Shown here piece by piece: positions 50,806-60,131 of a DNA stretch of 64,000 nucleotides. The DNA lies in contig NZ_JBDKSS010000034.1 in NCBI RefSeq assembly GCF_039680535.1, forward strand, positions 1-64,000, written 5' to 3'. Both the position numbers and the translations under genes were made by a program. The notes beneath the pieces were generated by a model. That model was given only the letters and a program-made list of their open reading frames with translations. It was not told the origin of the DNA and did no database searches. The DNA comes from Parvibaculum sp039680535 (GTDB lineage Bacteria > Pseudomonadota > Alphaproteobacteria > Parvibaculales > Parvibaculaceae). Numbering within the stretch: the stretch's first letter is position 1; every line of letters starts with the position of its first letter.

Positions 50806-52106
50806 TTCGACTTCTCCTGTCTCAGCCTTTGCCAATAGGCGAGGCGCTTGGAAATCTCGCGCTCAAAGCCACGTTCGAAGGGCTCATAGAACTGCTCGCG
50901 CTCCATCTCGTCGGGGAAATAGTCCTGCCCCGAAAACCCTTCCGGCGTATCGGGATCGTAGACATAGCCTTTGCCGTATCCGAGATCCTTCATCAATCGC
51001 GTCGGCGCATTGAGAATATGCGCGGGCGGATTGAGCGAGCCGGTTTCCTTGGCAGCGCGCTTCGCCGCGCCGAAAGCCGTATAGGCCGCATTCGATTTCG
51101 GCGCGGTGGCGAGATAGATCAGCGCCTGCGCGATGGCGAGTTCGCCTTCGGGCGAACCCAGAAAATCATAAGCCTCTTTCGCGGCAAGCGTCTGGTGCAG
51201 CGCTTCCGGGTCGGCGAGGCCGATATCTTCCACCGCCATGCGCACCATGCGCCGGCAGATATAAAGCGGGTCTTCGCCGCCCGCCAGCATACGCGCAAGC
51301 CAGTAGAGCGCCGCGTCGCAATCCGATCCGCGTACGGATTTATGAAGCGCGCTGACGAGATTGTAGTGCCCTTCCCGGCCCTTGTCGTAGAGCGGCGCGC
51401 GGCGCTGCACCGCGCCGATGAGGCCTGCCGTGTCGAGCGTCTGGTCGCCCGCCACCTCGAAGACTTCTTCGGCAAGACCCAGCATGTAGCGTCCATCGCC
51501 ATCGGCCATGGCGCGCAGCGTGGCCCGCGCATCCTCGTCGAGCGGCAGCTTGCGGCCCACATAGGCCTCGGCGCGCCCAAGCAGCTTTTCGAGCGAGGCA
51601 TCGTCGAGCCGGTTCAGCACCAGCACCTGCGCGCGAGAGAGAAGCGCGGCATTGAGTTCGAAGGACGGGTTTTCGGTCGTCGCACCGACCAGCGTGACCG
51701 TGCCGTCCTCCATCACCGGGAGGAAGCTGTCCTGCTGGGCACGGTTGAAGCGGTGTATCTCGTCGACGAAAAGCAGCGTGCCCTTGCCGACCGCGCGACG
51801 GCCCCGCGCCGCATCGAAGACCTTCTTGAGGTCCCCGACGCCGGAAAAGATCGCCGACATCGGCTCAAAATGAAGCCCCACCTTGTCAGCCAGCAGCCGG
51901 GCGATGGTCGTCTTGCCGGTGCCGGGCGGGCCCCAGAGGACGATCGACGACAGATGGCCCTTGGCGAGCATGCGCCCAAGCGGCCCCTTCGGCCCTATCA
52001 GATGGTCTTGACCGACCACCTCCTCGAGGGTCTTCGGACGCAGCCTGTCCGCCAGCGGACGCGGCGCGCCCTCATCCAGACCTGCGGCTTCGAAAAGATT
52101 GCTCAT
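50802..52106 (-). CDS. rarA: Replication-associated recombination protein RarA (MgsA)
   Basis: A 434-residue AAA+ ATPase of the RarA/MgsA/WRNIP1 family, acting on stalled forks. RPKTLEEVVGQDHLIGPKGPLGRML starts the clamp-loader-like domain, Walker A is GPPGTGKTTIARLL, Walker B is LFVDEIHRFNRAQQD, and sensor TENPSFELN follows. The C-terminal tetramerisation domain begins about residue 240 with KSVRGSDCDAALYWLARML. The gene lies 35 bp after degQ and overlaps crcB. The conserved neighbourhood is rplQ, degQ, rarA, crcB, rluC. Confidence 0.96.
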   Translation of the reverse strand: MSNLFEAAGLDEGAPRPLADRLRPKTLEEVVGQDHLIGPKGPLGRMLAKGHLSSIVLWGPPGTGKTTIARLLADKVGLHFEPMSAIFSGVGDLKKVFDAARGRRAVGKGTLLFVDEIHRFNRAQQDSFLPVMEDGTVTLVGATTENPSFELNAALLSRAQVLVLNRLDDASLEKLLGRAEAYVGRKLPLDEDARATLRAMADGDGRYMLGLAEEVFEVAGDQTLDTAGLIGAVQRRAPLYDKGREGHYNLVSALHKSVRGSDCDAALYWLARMLAGGEDPLYICRRMVRMAVEDIGLADPEALHQTLAAKEAYDFLGSPEGELAIAQALIYLATAPKSNAAYTAFGAAKRAAKETGSLNPPAHILNAPTRLMKDLGYGKGYVYDPDTPEGFSGQDYFPDEMEREQFYEPFERGFEREISKRLAYWQRLRQEKSK

Positions 52107-52141
52107 GGGCAGGGTTTAGCATGTTTCCCCTGCCCGCCGCA

Positions 52142-53584
52142 TCATCCGCCGACGGTCGCCGTGAAGGTCTGATCGCCGCGCCGGATCGCGAAATCCCATT
52201 GCTCGCGGGTGCCGGCGGTCGCGCCCAGAAGCTCCTTGACCGCGCCGATCTTCACCTCGCCCACCTGGAGCACGATATCGCCAGGCTGAAACTGGAGCCG
52301 GTCGGCAGGCGTCCCGTTCTCGATCTTCAGGATCACGACGCCCTTCGCGGCCGGCGCGTCCATGCCCAGCTCATCCGCGATCGCCGGCGAGAGGTTGGCG
52401 ACGGTGGCCCCCGTGAACGGGTTGCGCCCCTTGACGACTGTGCGGTCTGCGGCGGGCTTCTCCGGCGGCGCCTCGAGCGCCATCTGGGTCTCATAGCTGC
52501 GGCCATCGCGCTGATAGCGCACAGTCACCTTGCCATTGAGCCCCTTGGTGGCGAAGCGGTAGCGCACCGCCTGCGGGTCCTCGACATCATGATTGTCGAC
52601 GGCCCGGATCACATCGCCATCCTTCAGCCCCGCGCGCGCCGCTGGGCCACCCGCAAAGACCTGCTGCACCAGCGCGCCGCCCGGTCGGTCGAGGCCAAGC
52701 GTCGAGGCGAGCTGCGCGTCTACCGCCTGGAGCTGCGCGCCCGTCCAGGGCCGCTTCACATGGCCGCCATTCCTCGCGCTATCGACGATGAGCCGGACCA
52801 TGTTCGACGGGATCGCAAAGCCGATTCCGACACTGCCACCCGACTGCGAATAGATCGCGCTGTTGATGCCGATGAGCCTGCCATCCGTCGTCACCAACGC
52901 GCCGCCCGAATTGCCCGGATTGATCGCGGCATCCGTCTGGATGAAGAACTGATAATCCGAGACGCCGATATGCGTCCGCGCCAGCGCCGAGACGATGCCC
53001 GTCGTCACCGTCTGGCCGACACCGAAGGGATTGCCGAGCGCGAGCACGAGATCGCCCACTTCCACCGAATCCGAATCCTTGAACGCGAGGAATGGCAGCT
53101 TCTCGCCCTTGGTGTCGATCTTCAGCACGGCGAGATCGGTGCGCTCATCCGCGAGCACGACTTTCGCCTCATATTCACGCCTGTCGTTGAGCGCGACCTT
53201 GAACTGGTCGCCACCCTGAATGACGTGATTGTTGGTAACGATGAGGCCGCTCGCGTCGACGATCACGCCCGAGCCGAGCGACTGCTGCACGCGTTCTCGC
53301 GGCACGCCGAAGCTGAAGCGGTCGCCGAAAAAGCGCTGGAAGAACGGGTCGTTGAAGAGTGGCGACGGCGCCTGAGCCTGCACCACGCGCTTCGAATAGA
53401 CGTTCACCACCGCCGGTGCGACACGCTTCACCACCGCCGAATAGGACAGCGTCACCTCGCTCGACGAGCCCGGCAGCGCACGCGTCTCCGCCTTCGCATC
53501 GCGCGGAAAGAAAACCAGCGTCAGGCTGAGCACCGCAGCGCCAAGCGCCATCGAGAGCCAACCGCCCACGGAAGATTGGGACAT
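52142..53584 (-). CDS. DegQ/HtrA-type periplasmic serine protease
   Basis: A 480-residue trypsin-fold protease with two PDZ domains. An N-terminal signal/anchor (about 8-32) precedes the catalytic domain with H120 (TNNHVI), D150 (DERTDLAV) and S226 (NPGNSGGAL). PDZ1 begins about 290 (GALVQQVFAGGPAARAGLKDGDVI), PDZ2 about 390. It does periplasmic protein quality control. ATG 53584, after AGGTGGTGG, is chosen because the upstream open frame (to 53800) has no signal sequence. It is the first gene of the minus-strand run leading to rarA. Confidence 0.94.
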   Translation of the reverse strand: MSQSSVGGWLSMALGAAVLSLTLVFFPRDAKAETRALPGSSSEVTLSYSAVVKRVAPAVVNVYSKRVVQAQAPSPLFNDPFFQRFFGDRFSFGVPRERVQQSLGSGVIVDASGLIVTNNHVIQGGDQFKVALNDRREYEAKVVLADERTDLAVLKIDTKGEKLPFLAFKDSDSVEVGDLVLALGNPFGVGQTVTTGIVSALARTHIGVSDYQFFIQTDAAINPGNSGGALVTTDGRLIGINSAIYSQSGGSVGIGFAIPSNMVRLIVDSARNGGHVKRPWTGAQLQAVDAQLASTLGLDRPGGALVQQVFAGGPAARAGLKDGDVIRAVDNHDVEDPQAVRYRFATKGLNGKVTVRYQRDGRSYETQMALEAPPEKPAADRTVVKGRNPFTGATVANLSPAIADELGMDAPAAKGVVILKIENGTPADRLQFQPGDIVLQVGEVKIGAVKELLGATAGTREQWDFAIRRGDQTFTATVGG

Positions 53585-53710
53585 GAATTCAACCACCACC
53601 TGATACGCCCCCGGCCCGGAAGCGCCGCATCCATCCATGGATTTTGTTGAGCCATTGTGACTCTGGCAAGGCCGAACTATTCCGAACCCCGCGCCGAGAC
53701 CGGGAACGCG

Positions 53711-53741
53711 CAAACAAAAAGGGCGGCCCGAAAGGCCGCCC
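53711..53741 (-). terminator. Terminator of the ribosomal superoperon
   Basis: GGGCGGCC (53721-53728) pairs with GGCCGCCC (53734-53741) around CGAAA. On the minus strand it is followed by TTTTTGTTTG, 28 bp past the rplQ stop. Confidence 0.9.
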
Positions 53742-53768
53742 TCGAATGTCGCTTGAAGCGCGATCGGC

Positions 53769-54200
53769 TTACGCCGTCGCCAGCGCTTCTTCCTCGTCAC
53801 CCTCGACCAGCACCGGACCCGAATCCTGGCCCTTGGCGCTCTCGTCGCGGTCGACGAATTCGATGACCGCCATCGGGGCGTTGTCGCCGAAGCGGAAGCC
53901 CGCCTTCAGAACGCGGATATAGCCGCCCGGACGCTCCTGGTAGCGCGGTCCGAGAATGTCGAAGAGCTTCGCCGCCCACTTCTTGTCGGGCAGCTGCGCA
54001 TAGGCCTGGCGGCGCGTATGCAGCGTGTCCGTCTTGCCGAGCGTGACGAGCTTCTCCACGTAGGGGCGCAGCTCCTTCGCCTTCGGCAGCGTCGTGACGA
54101 TCTGCTCGTGCTTGATCAGCGCAACGGCCATGTTGGCGAGCATCGCCTTGCGGTGGCTCGCTGTCCTGTTGAGCTTGCGGCCGGAATTACCGTGACGCAT
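53769..54200 (-). CDS. rplQ: 50S ribosomal protein L17
   Basis: A 143-residue L17: MRHGNSGRKLNRTASHRKAMLANMAVALIKHEQIVTTLPKAKELRPYVEKLVTLGK is the canonical N-terminal two thirds. The C-terminal extension of about 25 residues (acidic, EGDEEEALATA) is typical of Alphaproteobacteria. It binds 23S rRNA near the tunnel exit. It is the last gene of the alpha operon, 54 bp after rpoA, followed by an intrinsic terminator. Confidence 0.97.
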   Translation of the reverse strand: MRHGNSGRKLNRTASHRKAMLANMAVALIKHEQIVTTLPKAKELRPYVEKLVTLGKTDTLHTRRQAYAQLPDKKWAAKLFDILGPRYQERPGGYIRVLKAGFRFGDNAPMAVIEFVDRDESAKGQDSGPVLVEGDEEEALATA

Positions 54201-54254
54201 GACCCCTTCTCCTTACATTCCTTGCGGCGTCTTCTGCGACGCGGCGTTCAAATA

Positions 54255-55271
54255 TCAATACTGGTCTTCGTAGCGCTTCGCGAGTTCTTCGATGTTCTCC
54301 GGCGGCCAGTTCGGCACTTCCATGCCGAGGTGGAGACCCATCTGTGCGAGCACTTCCTTGATCTCGTTGAGCGACTTGCGTCCGAAGTTCGGCGTACGGA
54401 GCATTTCGGCTTCCGTCTTCTGGATGAGGTCGCCGATATAGACGATGTTGTCGTTCTTGAGGCAGTTGGCCGAGCGGACCGAGAGTTCCAGTTCGTCGAC
54501 CTTCTTGAGCAGCGCCGCGTTGAATTCGAGTTCCGGGCGCGTCTCTTCGATGTGCTTCTGCTCCGGCTCTTCGAAGTTCACGAAAATCTGGAGCTGGTCT
54601 TGCAGGATTCGCGCGGCATAGGCAACCGCATCGTCCGGCGTCAGCGCGCCGTTCGTCTCGATCTGCATGGTGAGCTTGTCATAGTCGAGGATCTGCCCTT
54701 CGCGGGTGTTCTCGACCTTGTAGGAAACGCGCTTCACCGGGCTGTAGAGGCTGTCAACGGCGATGAGGCCGATCGGCGCGTCTTCCGGACGGTTGCGGTC
54801 CGACGAGACATAGCCCTTGCCGAGCGCGACCGTGAATTCCATGCGGATGTCGGCGCCCTGGTCCAGCGTGCAGAGCACGAGGTCCGGATTAAGCACTTCA
54901 ATGTCCGCGCCCGTCGTGATGTCGCCGGCGGTGACGACGCCCGGGCCCTTCTTCGTCAGCGTCATGCGCTTCGGGCCTTCGGCGTGAAGGCGCAGCGCGA
55001 GCTGCTTGATGTTCAGAATGATGTCCGTGACGTCTTCACGAACGCCCGCGATCGACGAGAACTCATGCAGCACGCCGTCGATCTGCACGGCCGTCACGGC
55101 GGCGCCCTGGAGCGACGACATGAGGACGCGGCGCAGCGCGTTGCCGAGCGTCAGGCCGAAGCCGCGCTCAAGCGGCTCTGCGATGACAGTCGCAAAGCGG
55201 CCGGCGTCATGGCCCGGAACGATCTCGAGCTTGTTCGGCTTAATGAGCTCTTCCCAGTTCTTCTGGATCAA
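54255..55271 (-). CDS. rpoA: RNA polymerase alpha subunit, TTG start
   Basis: A 338-residue alpha subunit. The N-terminal domain includes GFGLTLGNALRRVLMSSLQGAAVTAVQIDG; the C-terminal domain (about 250-325) contains LELSVRSANCLKNDNIVYIGDLI and the UP-element/activator helices. The start is TTG at 55271: translation from it gives MIQKNWEELIKPNKLE, the invariant alphaproteobacterial start, with GAGG 8 nt upstream. The open frame extending to 55334 would add 21 unrelated residues. It lies between rpsK and rplQ in the alpha operon. Confidence 0.95.
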   Translation of the reverse strand: MIQKNWEELIKPNKLEIVPGHDAGRFATVIAEPLERGFGLTLGNALRRVLMSSLQGAAVTAVQIDGVLHEFSSIAGVREDVTDIILNIKQLALRLHAEGPKRMTLTKKGPGVVTAGDITTGADIEVLNPDLVLCTLDQGADIRMEFTVALGKGYVSSDRNRPEDAPIGLIAVDSLYSPVKRVSYKVENTREGQILDYDKLTMQIETNGALTPDDAVAYAARILQDQLQIFVNFEEPEQKHIEETRPELEFNAALLKKVDELELSVRSANCLKNDNIVYIGDLIQKTEAEMLRTPNFGRKSLNEIKEVLAQMGLHLGMEVPNWPPENIEELAKRYEDQY

Positions 55272-55411
55272 TTTCAAAACCTCGTGCCGTTTACGGGCGC
55301 CAAACCGGCGCGCCGGGCGGGAGACATCCGCCACTTGGTCTCTTTAACGTCCGCCCCACCATTCAATCGTGCGGGCAGACGGACCAGAAAAGGTCGAGTA
55401 TCGAACGCTGG

Positions 55412-55801
55412 TTACACGCGACGACGCTTGGGCGGGCGGCAGCCATTGTGCGGGATCGGCGTGACGTCGCGGATCGTCGTCACGGTGAAACCGACCGACT
55501 GCAGCGCGCGGAGAGCCGACTCACGGCCCGAACCCGGACCCGTCACCTCGACTTCGAGGGTACGCATGCCGTGCTCCATCGCCTTCTTGCCGGCGTCTTC
55601 GGCGGCCATCTGCGCGGCGAAGGGCGTCGACTTGCGGCTGCCCTTGAAGCCCATCATGCCGGCCGAGGACCAGGAGATCGTGTTGCCCTGCGCGTCGGTG
55701 ATCGTGATCATCGTATTGTTGAACGACGAGTTCACATGCGCCACGCCGGACGAAATGTTCTTCCGTTCCTTGCGCCGAATACGGGTCTTTTCCTTAGCCA
55801 T
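55412..55801 (-). CDS. rpsK: 30S ribosomal protein S11
   Basis: A 129-residue S11: MAKEKTRIRRKERKNISSG, then SSFNNTMITITDAQGNTISWSSAGMMGFKGSRKSTPFAAQMAA and the C-terminal TPIPHNGCRPPKRRRV. It sits in the platform of the small subunit near the mRNA exit. ATG 55801 matches family starts; the frame continues to 55834. Gene order rpsM-rpsK-rpoA-rplQ is standard. A gap of 140 bp separates it from rpoA, larger than usual but without a recognisable signal. Confidence 0.97.
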   Translation of the reverse strand: MAKEKTRIRRKERKNISSGVAHVNSSFNNTMITITDAQGNTISWSSAGMMGFKGSRKSTPFAAQMAAEDAGKKAMEHGMRTLEVEVTGPGSGRESALRALQSVGFTVTTIRDVTPIPHNGCRPPKRRRV

Positions 55802-55862
55802 CGCTCTCAAACCTTGCCTGTCGCCCGAGCTCATGCCCCGGCGTAAAAATTACGTGGGGCTC

Positions 55863-56231
<369 letters not shown>

Positions 56232-56489
56232 TTCAATTCTCCTGCTCTCCGTATCGGCGCTCTAGCCCGATACAACCCTCATTCGGTACGGCGTCCCACC
56301 TGGTTCACCGCCACATGGGGAATCGCTCAAGACGGCGCCTACGTCAAAACCCGGTTGGAGCCTTCCGAAAACCCGCGGAAATCCGCCAATTTTCGGCCCA
56401 TACCGGAATTTGCCCTGAAAGTGCCGTCGCGAAGGCCGGGATTATAGGATTTAACCCTTCCCAGTCAACCGCTTAAGCCAAGTCCCTTT
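56232..56489. other. Gap between adk and rpsM
   Basis: 258 bp with no credible gene. It may contain a promoter for rpsM-rpsK-rpoA-rplQ, but no clear -35/-10 pair or terminator was recognised. Confidence 0.5.
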
Positions 56490-57068
56490 TCAAGCTCCTA
56501 GTCCGAGGACCGCCTCGATCTGGCGGGTTACCTCGTCGATATCCTTCATTCCGTCCACGCCCCTCAGCGTGCCCTTCTGCTTGTAGTAGGCAACGAGGGG
56601 CGCCGTCTGCTCGTGGTAGACCTTGAGACGCTTCGCCAGCGCCTCGGCATTGTCGTCCGCGCGAGGGCCGCCAGCCGTCTGGGCGGCGCGGGTCTCGATA
56701 CGGCCGAGCAAAATCTTGTCGTCGACTTCCAGCTCGACCACGGCGTCAAGCTTCGTGCCCTTGCTCTCGAGCATCTTGTCGAGCGCTTCGGCCTGGGCGA
56801 CGTTCCGGGGGAAGCCGTCCAGGATATAGCCCTTTCGGGCATCCGGCTGGTCGATACGGTCGCTGATGATGCCGACCACCACCTCATCGGGGACCAGATC
56901 GCCGCGCGCCATGATGGCCTCGGCCTTCTTGCCTACCTCGGTGCCCGCCTTCACTGCCGCGCGAAGCATGTCGCCCGTCGAAAGCTGCACCAGACCGTAG
57001 GTCTCCTGCAGACGTTGAGCCTGCGTACCCTTACCGGCGCCGGGCGGCCCCAGAAGAATAAGCTTCAT
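56490..57068 (-). CDS. adk: Adenylate kinase
   Basis: A 192-residue short-form adenylate kinase. The P-loop is GPPGAGKGTQAQRL, the AMP-binding STGDMLRAAVKAGTEVGKKAEAIMARGDLVPDEVV and the DGFPRNVAQAEAL segment with the catalytic Arg are present. The LID is the short form (GRIETRAAQTAGGPRADDN) without zinc cysteines. It keeps AMP, ADP and ATP in balance. The start overlaps the secY stop by 4 bp, giving the standard secY-adk pair. Confidence 0.97.
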   Translation of the reverse strand: MKLILLGPPGAGKGTQAQRLQETYGLVQLSTGDMLRAAVKAGTEVGKKAEAIMARGDLVPDEVVVGIISDRIDQPDARKGYILDGFPRNVAQAEALDKMLESKGTKLDAVVELEVDDKILLGRIETRAAQTAGGPRADDNAEALAKRLKVYHEQTAPLVAYYKQKGTLRGVDGMKDIDEVTRQIEAVLGLGA

Positions 57069-58396
57069 CGACGCGCTCCCCTCAGCTTCGACTTCTTGAT
57101 CAGTCCTTCATACTGGTGCGCGAGCAGATGACTCTGGATCTGCGCCACAGTGTCCATGGTGACGCTCACCACGATCAGCAGCGAGGTGCCGCCGAAATAG
57201 AACGGCACCTTGTATTGCGAAATCAGGATCTCCGGCAGCAGACAGATCGCCGTCAGATAGGCCGCGCCGAGAACCGTCAGGCGGGTCAGTACGTAGTCGA
57301 TATATTCCGCCGTACGCTGTCCCGGCCGGATGCCCGGAATGAAGCCGCCATACTTCTTCAGGTTGTCGGCCGTGTCCTTTGGATTGAACACAAGCGCCGT
57401 ATAGAAGAAGGCAAAGAAGATGATGCCTGCGGCGTAGAACACCATGTAGAGCGGCTGGCCATGGCCGAGCAGCGCCGTCACGGTGTTGAGCCACTCAGGC
57501 CCCGCGCCCGCCGTAAAGTTGGCGATCGTGATCGGGAGAAGCAGCAGCGACGAGGCGAAGATCGGCGGAATGACGCCCGAGGTGTTCAGCTTCAGCGGAA
57601 GATGCGAGCTGTCGCCGCCGTAAATCTTGTTGCCGACCTGGCGCTTGGGATACTGCACGATCAGACGACGCTGCGCACGCTCGACGAAGACGATCGCCAT
57701 GATCACGGCAACCACCATGACCGCGATGAACAGGATGATGCCGGCCGAAAGAGCGCCCGTGCGGCCCAGCTCAAGGGTCCCGGCGATCGCGTGCGGAAGC
57801 TGGGCCACGATACCCGCGAAGATGATCAGCGAAATGCCGTTGCCGACACCGCGCGAGGTGATCTGCTCGCCAAGCCACATCAGGAACATCGTGCCGCCGA
57901 CCAGCGTGATCACGGTCGTCGCACGGAAGAAGATACCCGGATCGATGACGACATGTTGCGCGTTCTCAAGGCCGACAGCGATCGCATAGCCCTGAAAGGC
58001 AGCCAGGATCACGGTGCCGTAGCGCGTGTACTGATTGATCGTCTTGCGGCCCTGCTCGCCTTCCTTCTTCAACCCTTCGAGATGCTTCGAAACCGAAGTC
58101 ATCAGCTGAAGGATGATGGAGGCGGAGATGTAGGGCATGATCGCGAGCGCGAAGATCGCCATGCGGCCGACGGCGCCACCCGCGAACATGTCGAAAATGC
58201 CGAGAATGCCCGATTGCTGCTGCTTGAACACCTGCGCCAGCGCCGCCGGGTCGATGCCGGGCAGCGGGATATAGGTACCAAGCCGGTAGACGATGAGCGC
58301 ACCCAGGGTAAACCAGATGCGCTTCTTCAACTCGTCTGCCTTCGAGAAAGCGGCGAAGTTCAGGTTCGCCGCCAACTGTTCAGCCGCTGATGCCAT
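57065..58396 (-). CDS. secY: Protein translocase subunit SecY
   Basis: A 443-residue translocon channel with ten membrane helices: IWFTLGALIVYRLGTYIPLPGIDP at helix 1, PYISASIILQLM, GNGISLIIFAGIVAQLP, GLQP-like loops, and the large cytoplasmic loops with RRLIVQYPKRQVG and the C4/C5 basic patch PGIRPGQRTAEYIDYVLTRLTVLGAAYL. It forms SecYEG and receives SecA and ribosomes. It is downstream of rplO and overlaps adk. Confidence 0.98.
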   Translation of the reverse strand: MASAAEQLAANLNFAAFSKADELKKRIWFTLGALIVYRLGTYIPLPGIDPAALAQVFKQQQSGILGIFDMFAGGAVGRMAIFALAIMPYISASIILQLMTSVSKHLEGLKKEGEQGRKTINQYTRYGTVILAAFQGYAIAVGLENAQHVVIDPGIFFRATTVITLVGGTMFLMWLGEQITSRGVGNGISLIIFAGIVAQLPHAIAGTLELGRTGALSAGIILFIAVMVVAVIMAIVFVERAQRRLIVQYPKRQVGNKIYGGDSSHLPLKLNTSGVIPPIFASSLLLLPITIANFTAGAGPEWLNTVTALLGHGQPLYMVFYAAGIIFFAFFYTALVFNPKDTADNLKKYGGFIPGIRPGQRTAEYIDYVLTRLTVLGAAYLTAICLLPEILISQYKVPFYFGGTSLLIVVSVTMDTVAQIQSHLLAHQYEGLIKKSKLRGARR

Positions 58397-58454
58397 CTCG
58401 TCCTACTCCGTGCATTGCGCGCTTGGCACAAGCGTGGCCAAAGTCTTCGCGGCC

Positions 58455-58937
58455 TTATTCAGCGGCCGCCGCCTTCGGTTCGATGACCGTGACAGAGCCA
58501 CCGGCCTTTTCGACCGCAGCCTTGGCCGCTTCCGATGCGCCAGCGACTTCGAGAGCGAGCTTCGCTTTGAGCTCGCCACGGGCCAGGAGACGCACGCCAT
58601 CTTTCGCACGGCGCAGAATGCCGACGCTCACCAGCGCCGCCACGTCAACCTTCGCACCGGCGGCAAACTTGCCGTCGTCGACGGCCTTCTGCAGCTGGTC
58701 CAGGTTGATGACGTTGTAGTCGAGACGGAACAGGTTCTTGAAGCCACGCTTCGGCAGACGCATGTGGATCGGCATCTGGCCGCCTTCGTAGCCTTTGATG
58801 GCCACGCCGGAACGGGAGGTCTGACCCTTGACACCACGGCCACCGGTCTTGCCCTTCGTCGAGCCGATACCACGGCCGACGCGGATGCGCGATTTGCGGG
58901 CGCCCTGATTGTCGCTGATCTTGTTGAGAGTCGTCAT
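58455..58937 (-). CDS. rplO: 50S ribosomal protein L15
   Basis: A 160-residue L15: MTTLNKISDNQGARKSRIRVGRGIGSTKGKTGGRGVKGQTSRSGV, the Gly/Arg/Lys-rich N-terminus, then the QMPIHMRLPKRGFKN and VSVGILRRAKDGVRLLARGELKAKL core. It binds 23S rRNA and helps late assembly. ATG 58937 is chosen as the canonical start; an upstream frame goes to 58967. It lies between rpmD and secY. Confidence 0.97.
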   Translation of the reverse strand: MTTLNKISDNQGARKSRIRVGRGIGSTKGKTGGRGVKGQTSRSGVAIKGYEGGQMPIHMRLPKRGFKNLFRLDYNVINLDQLQKAVDDGKFAAGAKVDVAALVSVGILRRAKDGVRLLARGELKAKLALEVAGASEAAKAAVEKAGGSVTVIEPKAAAAE

Positions 58938-58953
58938 CTTAGCCTCGCAAGCC

Positions 58954-59160
58954 TCAAGCTTCGTCAACGATACGGACGAGATGGGCTACCTTGTTGATCA
59001 TGCCACGCACAGCAGGCGTATCCTCGAGCGTGTTCGTCCGGCGCATCTTGTTAAGGCCGAGACCGATCAGCGTCTCACGCTGGCCGGGCTTCTTGCGAAG
59101 CGTGCTACCGGTCTGCTGGACGGTCACGGTTTTCTTGCCGTCTGTCTTCTTCGCCGACAT
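58954..59160 (-). CDS. rpmD: 50S ribosomal protein L30
   Basis: A 68-residue L30: KTVTVQQTGSTLRKKPGQRETLIGLGLNKMRRTNTLEDTPAVRGMINKVAHLVRIVDEA. The N-terminus is slightly extended by basic residues compared with E. coli L30 (59 aa). It binds 23S rRNA on the solvent side. Standard position between rpsE and rplO. Confidence 0.97.
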   Translation of the reverse strand: MSAKKTDGKKTVTVQQTGSTLRKKPGQRETLIGLGLNKMRRTNTLEDTPAVRGMINKVAHLVRIVDEA

Positions 59161-59201
59161 GTCTCGGTTCCTCTAACTTGAAGTCTCTGGTTCCGCCCGG
59201 A

Positions 59202-59762
59202 TTACTCGGACAGGGCCTCGCCCGCGCCATCCGCGCGGCGGCCGACGATATCGCTAACCTTCTTGCCGCGGCGCGCCGCGACCATACGGGGGCTCTGCTC
59301 ATGCTTCAGCGCATCGAACGTCGCCCGTACCATGTTGTACGGGTTGGACGAGCCGAGCGACTTCGCAACGACGTCCTGCACACCCAGCGTCTCGAAGACG
59401 GCGCGCATCGGGCCGCCTGCGATGATGCCGGTACCGGCCGGAGCCGCGCGGAGCACGACGCGACCGGCGCCATGGCGACCGTCGATGTCGTGATGAAGCG
59501 TGCGCCCTTCGCGCAGCGGCACACGGATCATCGCGCGCTTCGCAGCCTCGGTCGCCTTGCGGATCGCTTCCGGAACTTCGCGCGCCTTGCCGTGACCAAA
59601 GCCGACGCGGCCCTTCTGGTCACCGACGACGACGAGCGCCGCAAAACCAAACCGCTTACCGCCCTTTACGACCTTCGCAACGCGGTTGATATGGACCAGC
59701 TTGTCCACGAACTCGCTGTCGCGCTCTTCCCGGTCCCGCTCTCGTGATCTTTCGCGTGCCAC
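59202..59762 (-). CDS. rpsE: 30S ribosomal protein S5, GTG start
   Basis: A 186-residue S5. After a charged N-terminus (ARERSRERDREERDSEFVDKL) comes the double-stranded-RNA-binding-like KVVKGGKRFGFAALVVVGDQKGRVGFGHGKAREVPEAIRKA and the C-terminal GTGIIAGGPMRAVFETLGVQDVVAKSLGSSNPYNMVRATFDAL. The start is GTG 59762, with AAGGAT upstream; TTG 59768 would add two residues. It sits at the 30S mRNA entry and affects fidelity. Confidence 0.96.
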   Translation of the reverse strand: MARERSRERDREERDSEFVDKLVHINRVAKVVKGGKRFGFAALVVVGDQKGRVGFGHGKAREVPEAIRKATEAAKRAMIRVPLREGRTLHHDIDGRHGAGRVVLRAAPAGTGIIAGGPMRAVFETLGVQDVVAKSLGSSNPYNMVRATFDALKHEQSPRMVAARRGKKVSDIVGRRADGAGEALSE

Positions 59763-59773
59763 TGTCAAATCCT

Positions 59774-60127
59774 TTAGAAGTTGAGACCGCCTTCGCGGGC
59801 GCCGTCAGCGAGCGCCTTGATGCGCCCGTGGTAAATGTATCCGCCGCGATCGAAGACAACGTCTTTGACGCCCTTCTCGAGTGCGCGCTGCGCGACAAGC
59901 TTGCCGATCTCGGCCGCTCCGTCCACGTTGCCGCCCTTGCCGCCGAAGGTCTCTTCGAGCGTGGAGGCGGCCGCGAGCGTCACGCCCTGAACATCGTCGA
60001 TGATCTGGGCGTAAATGTGCTTGGACGAACGGAAGACGGACAGGCGCGGACGCCCATTCGCAATCTTTGCGAGCTTCGTGCGGTTGCGCTGTGCCCGGCG
60101 CTGATGAAGATTCTTGGTCATAGCCAT
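59774..60127 (-). CDS. rplR: 50S ribosomal protein L18
   Basis: A 117-residue L18: RRAQRNRTKLAKIANGRPRLSVFRSSKHIYAQIIDDVQGVTLAAAST and the C-terminal VVFDRGGYIYHGRIKALADGAREGGLNF. It binds 5S rRNA with L5. Start ATG 60127 or the second ATG 60121 are both possible; the ribosome-binding signal does not decide. Standard position between rplF and rpsE. Confidence 0.97.
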   Translation of the reverse strand: MAMTKNLHQRRAQRNRTKLAKIANGRPRLSVFRSSKHIYAQIIDDVQGVTLAAASTLEETFGGKGGNVDGAAEIGKLVAQRALEKGVKDVVFDRGGYIYHGRIKALADGAREGGLNF

Positions 60128-60131
60128 CCGC

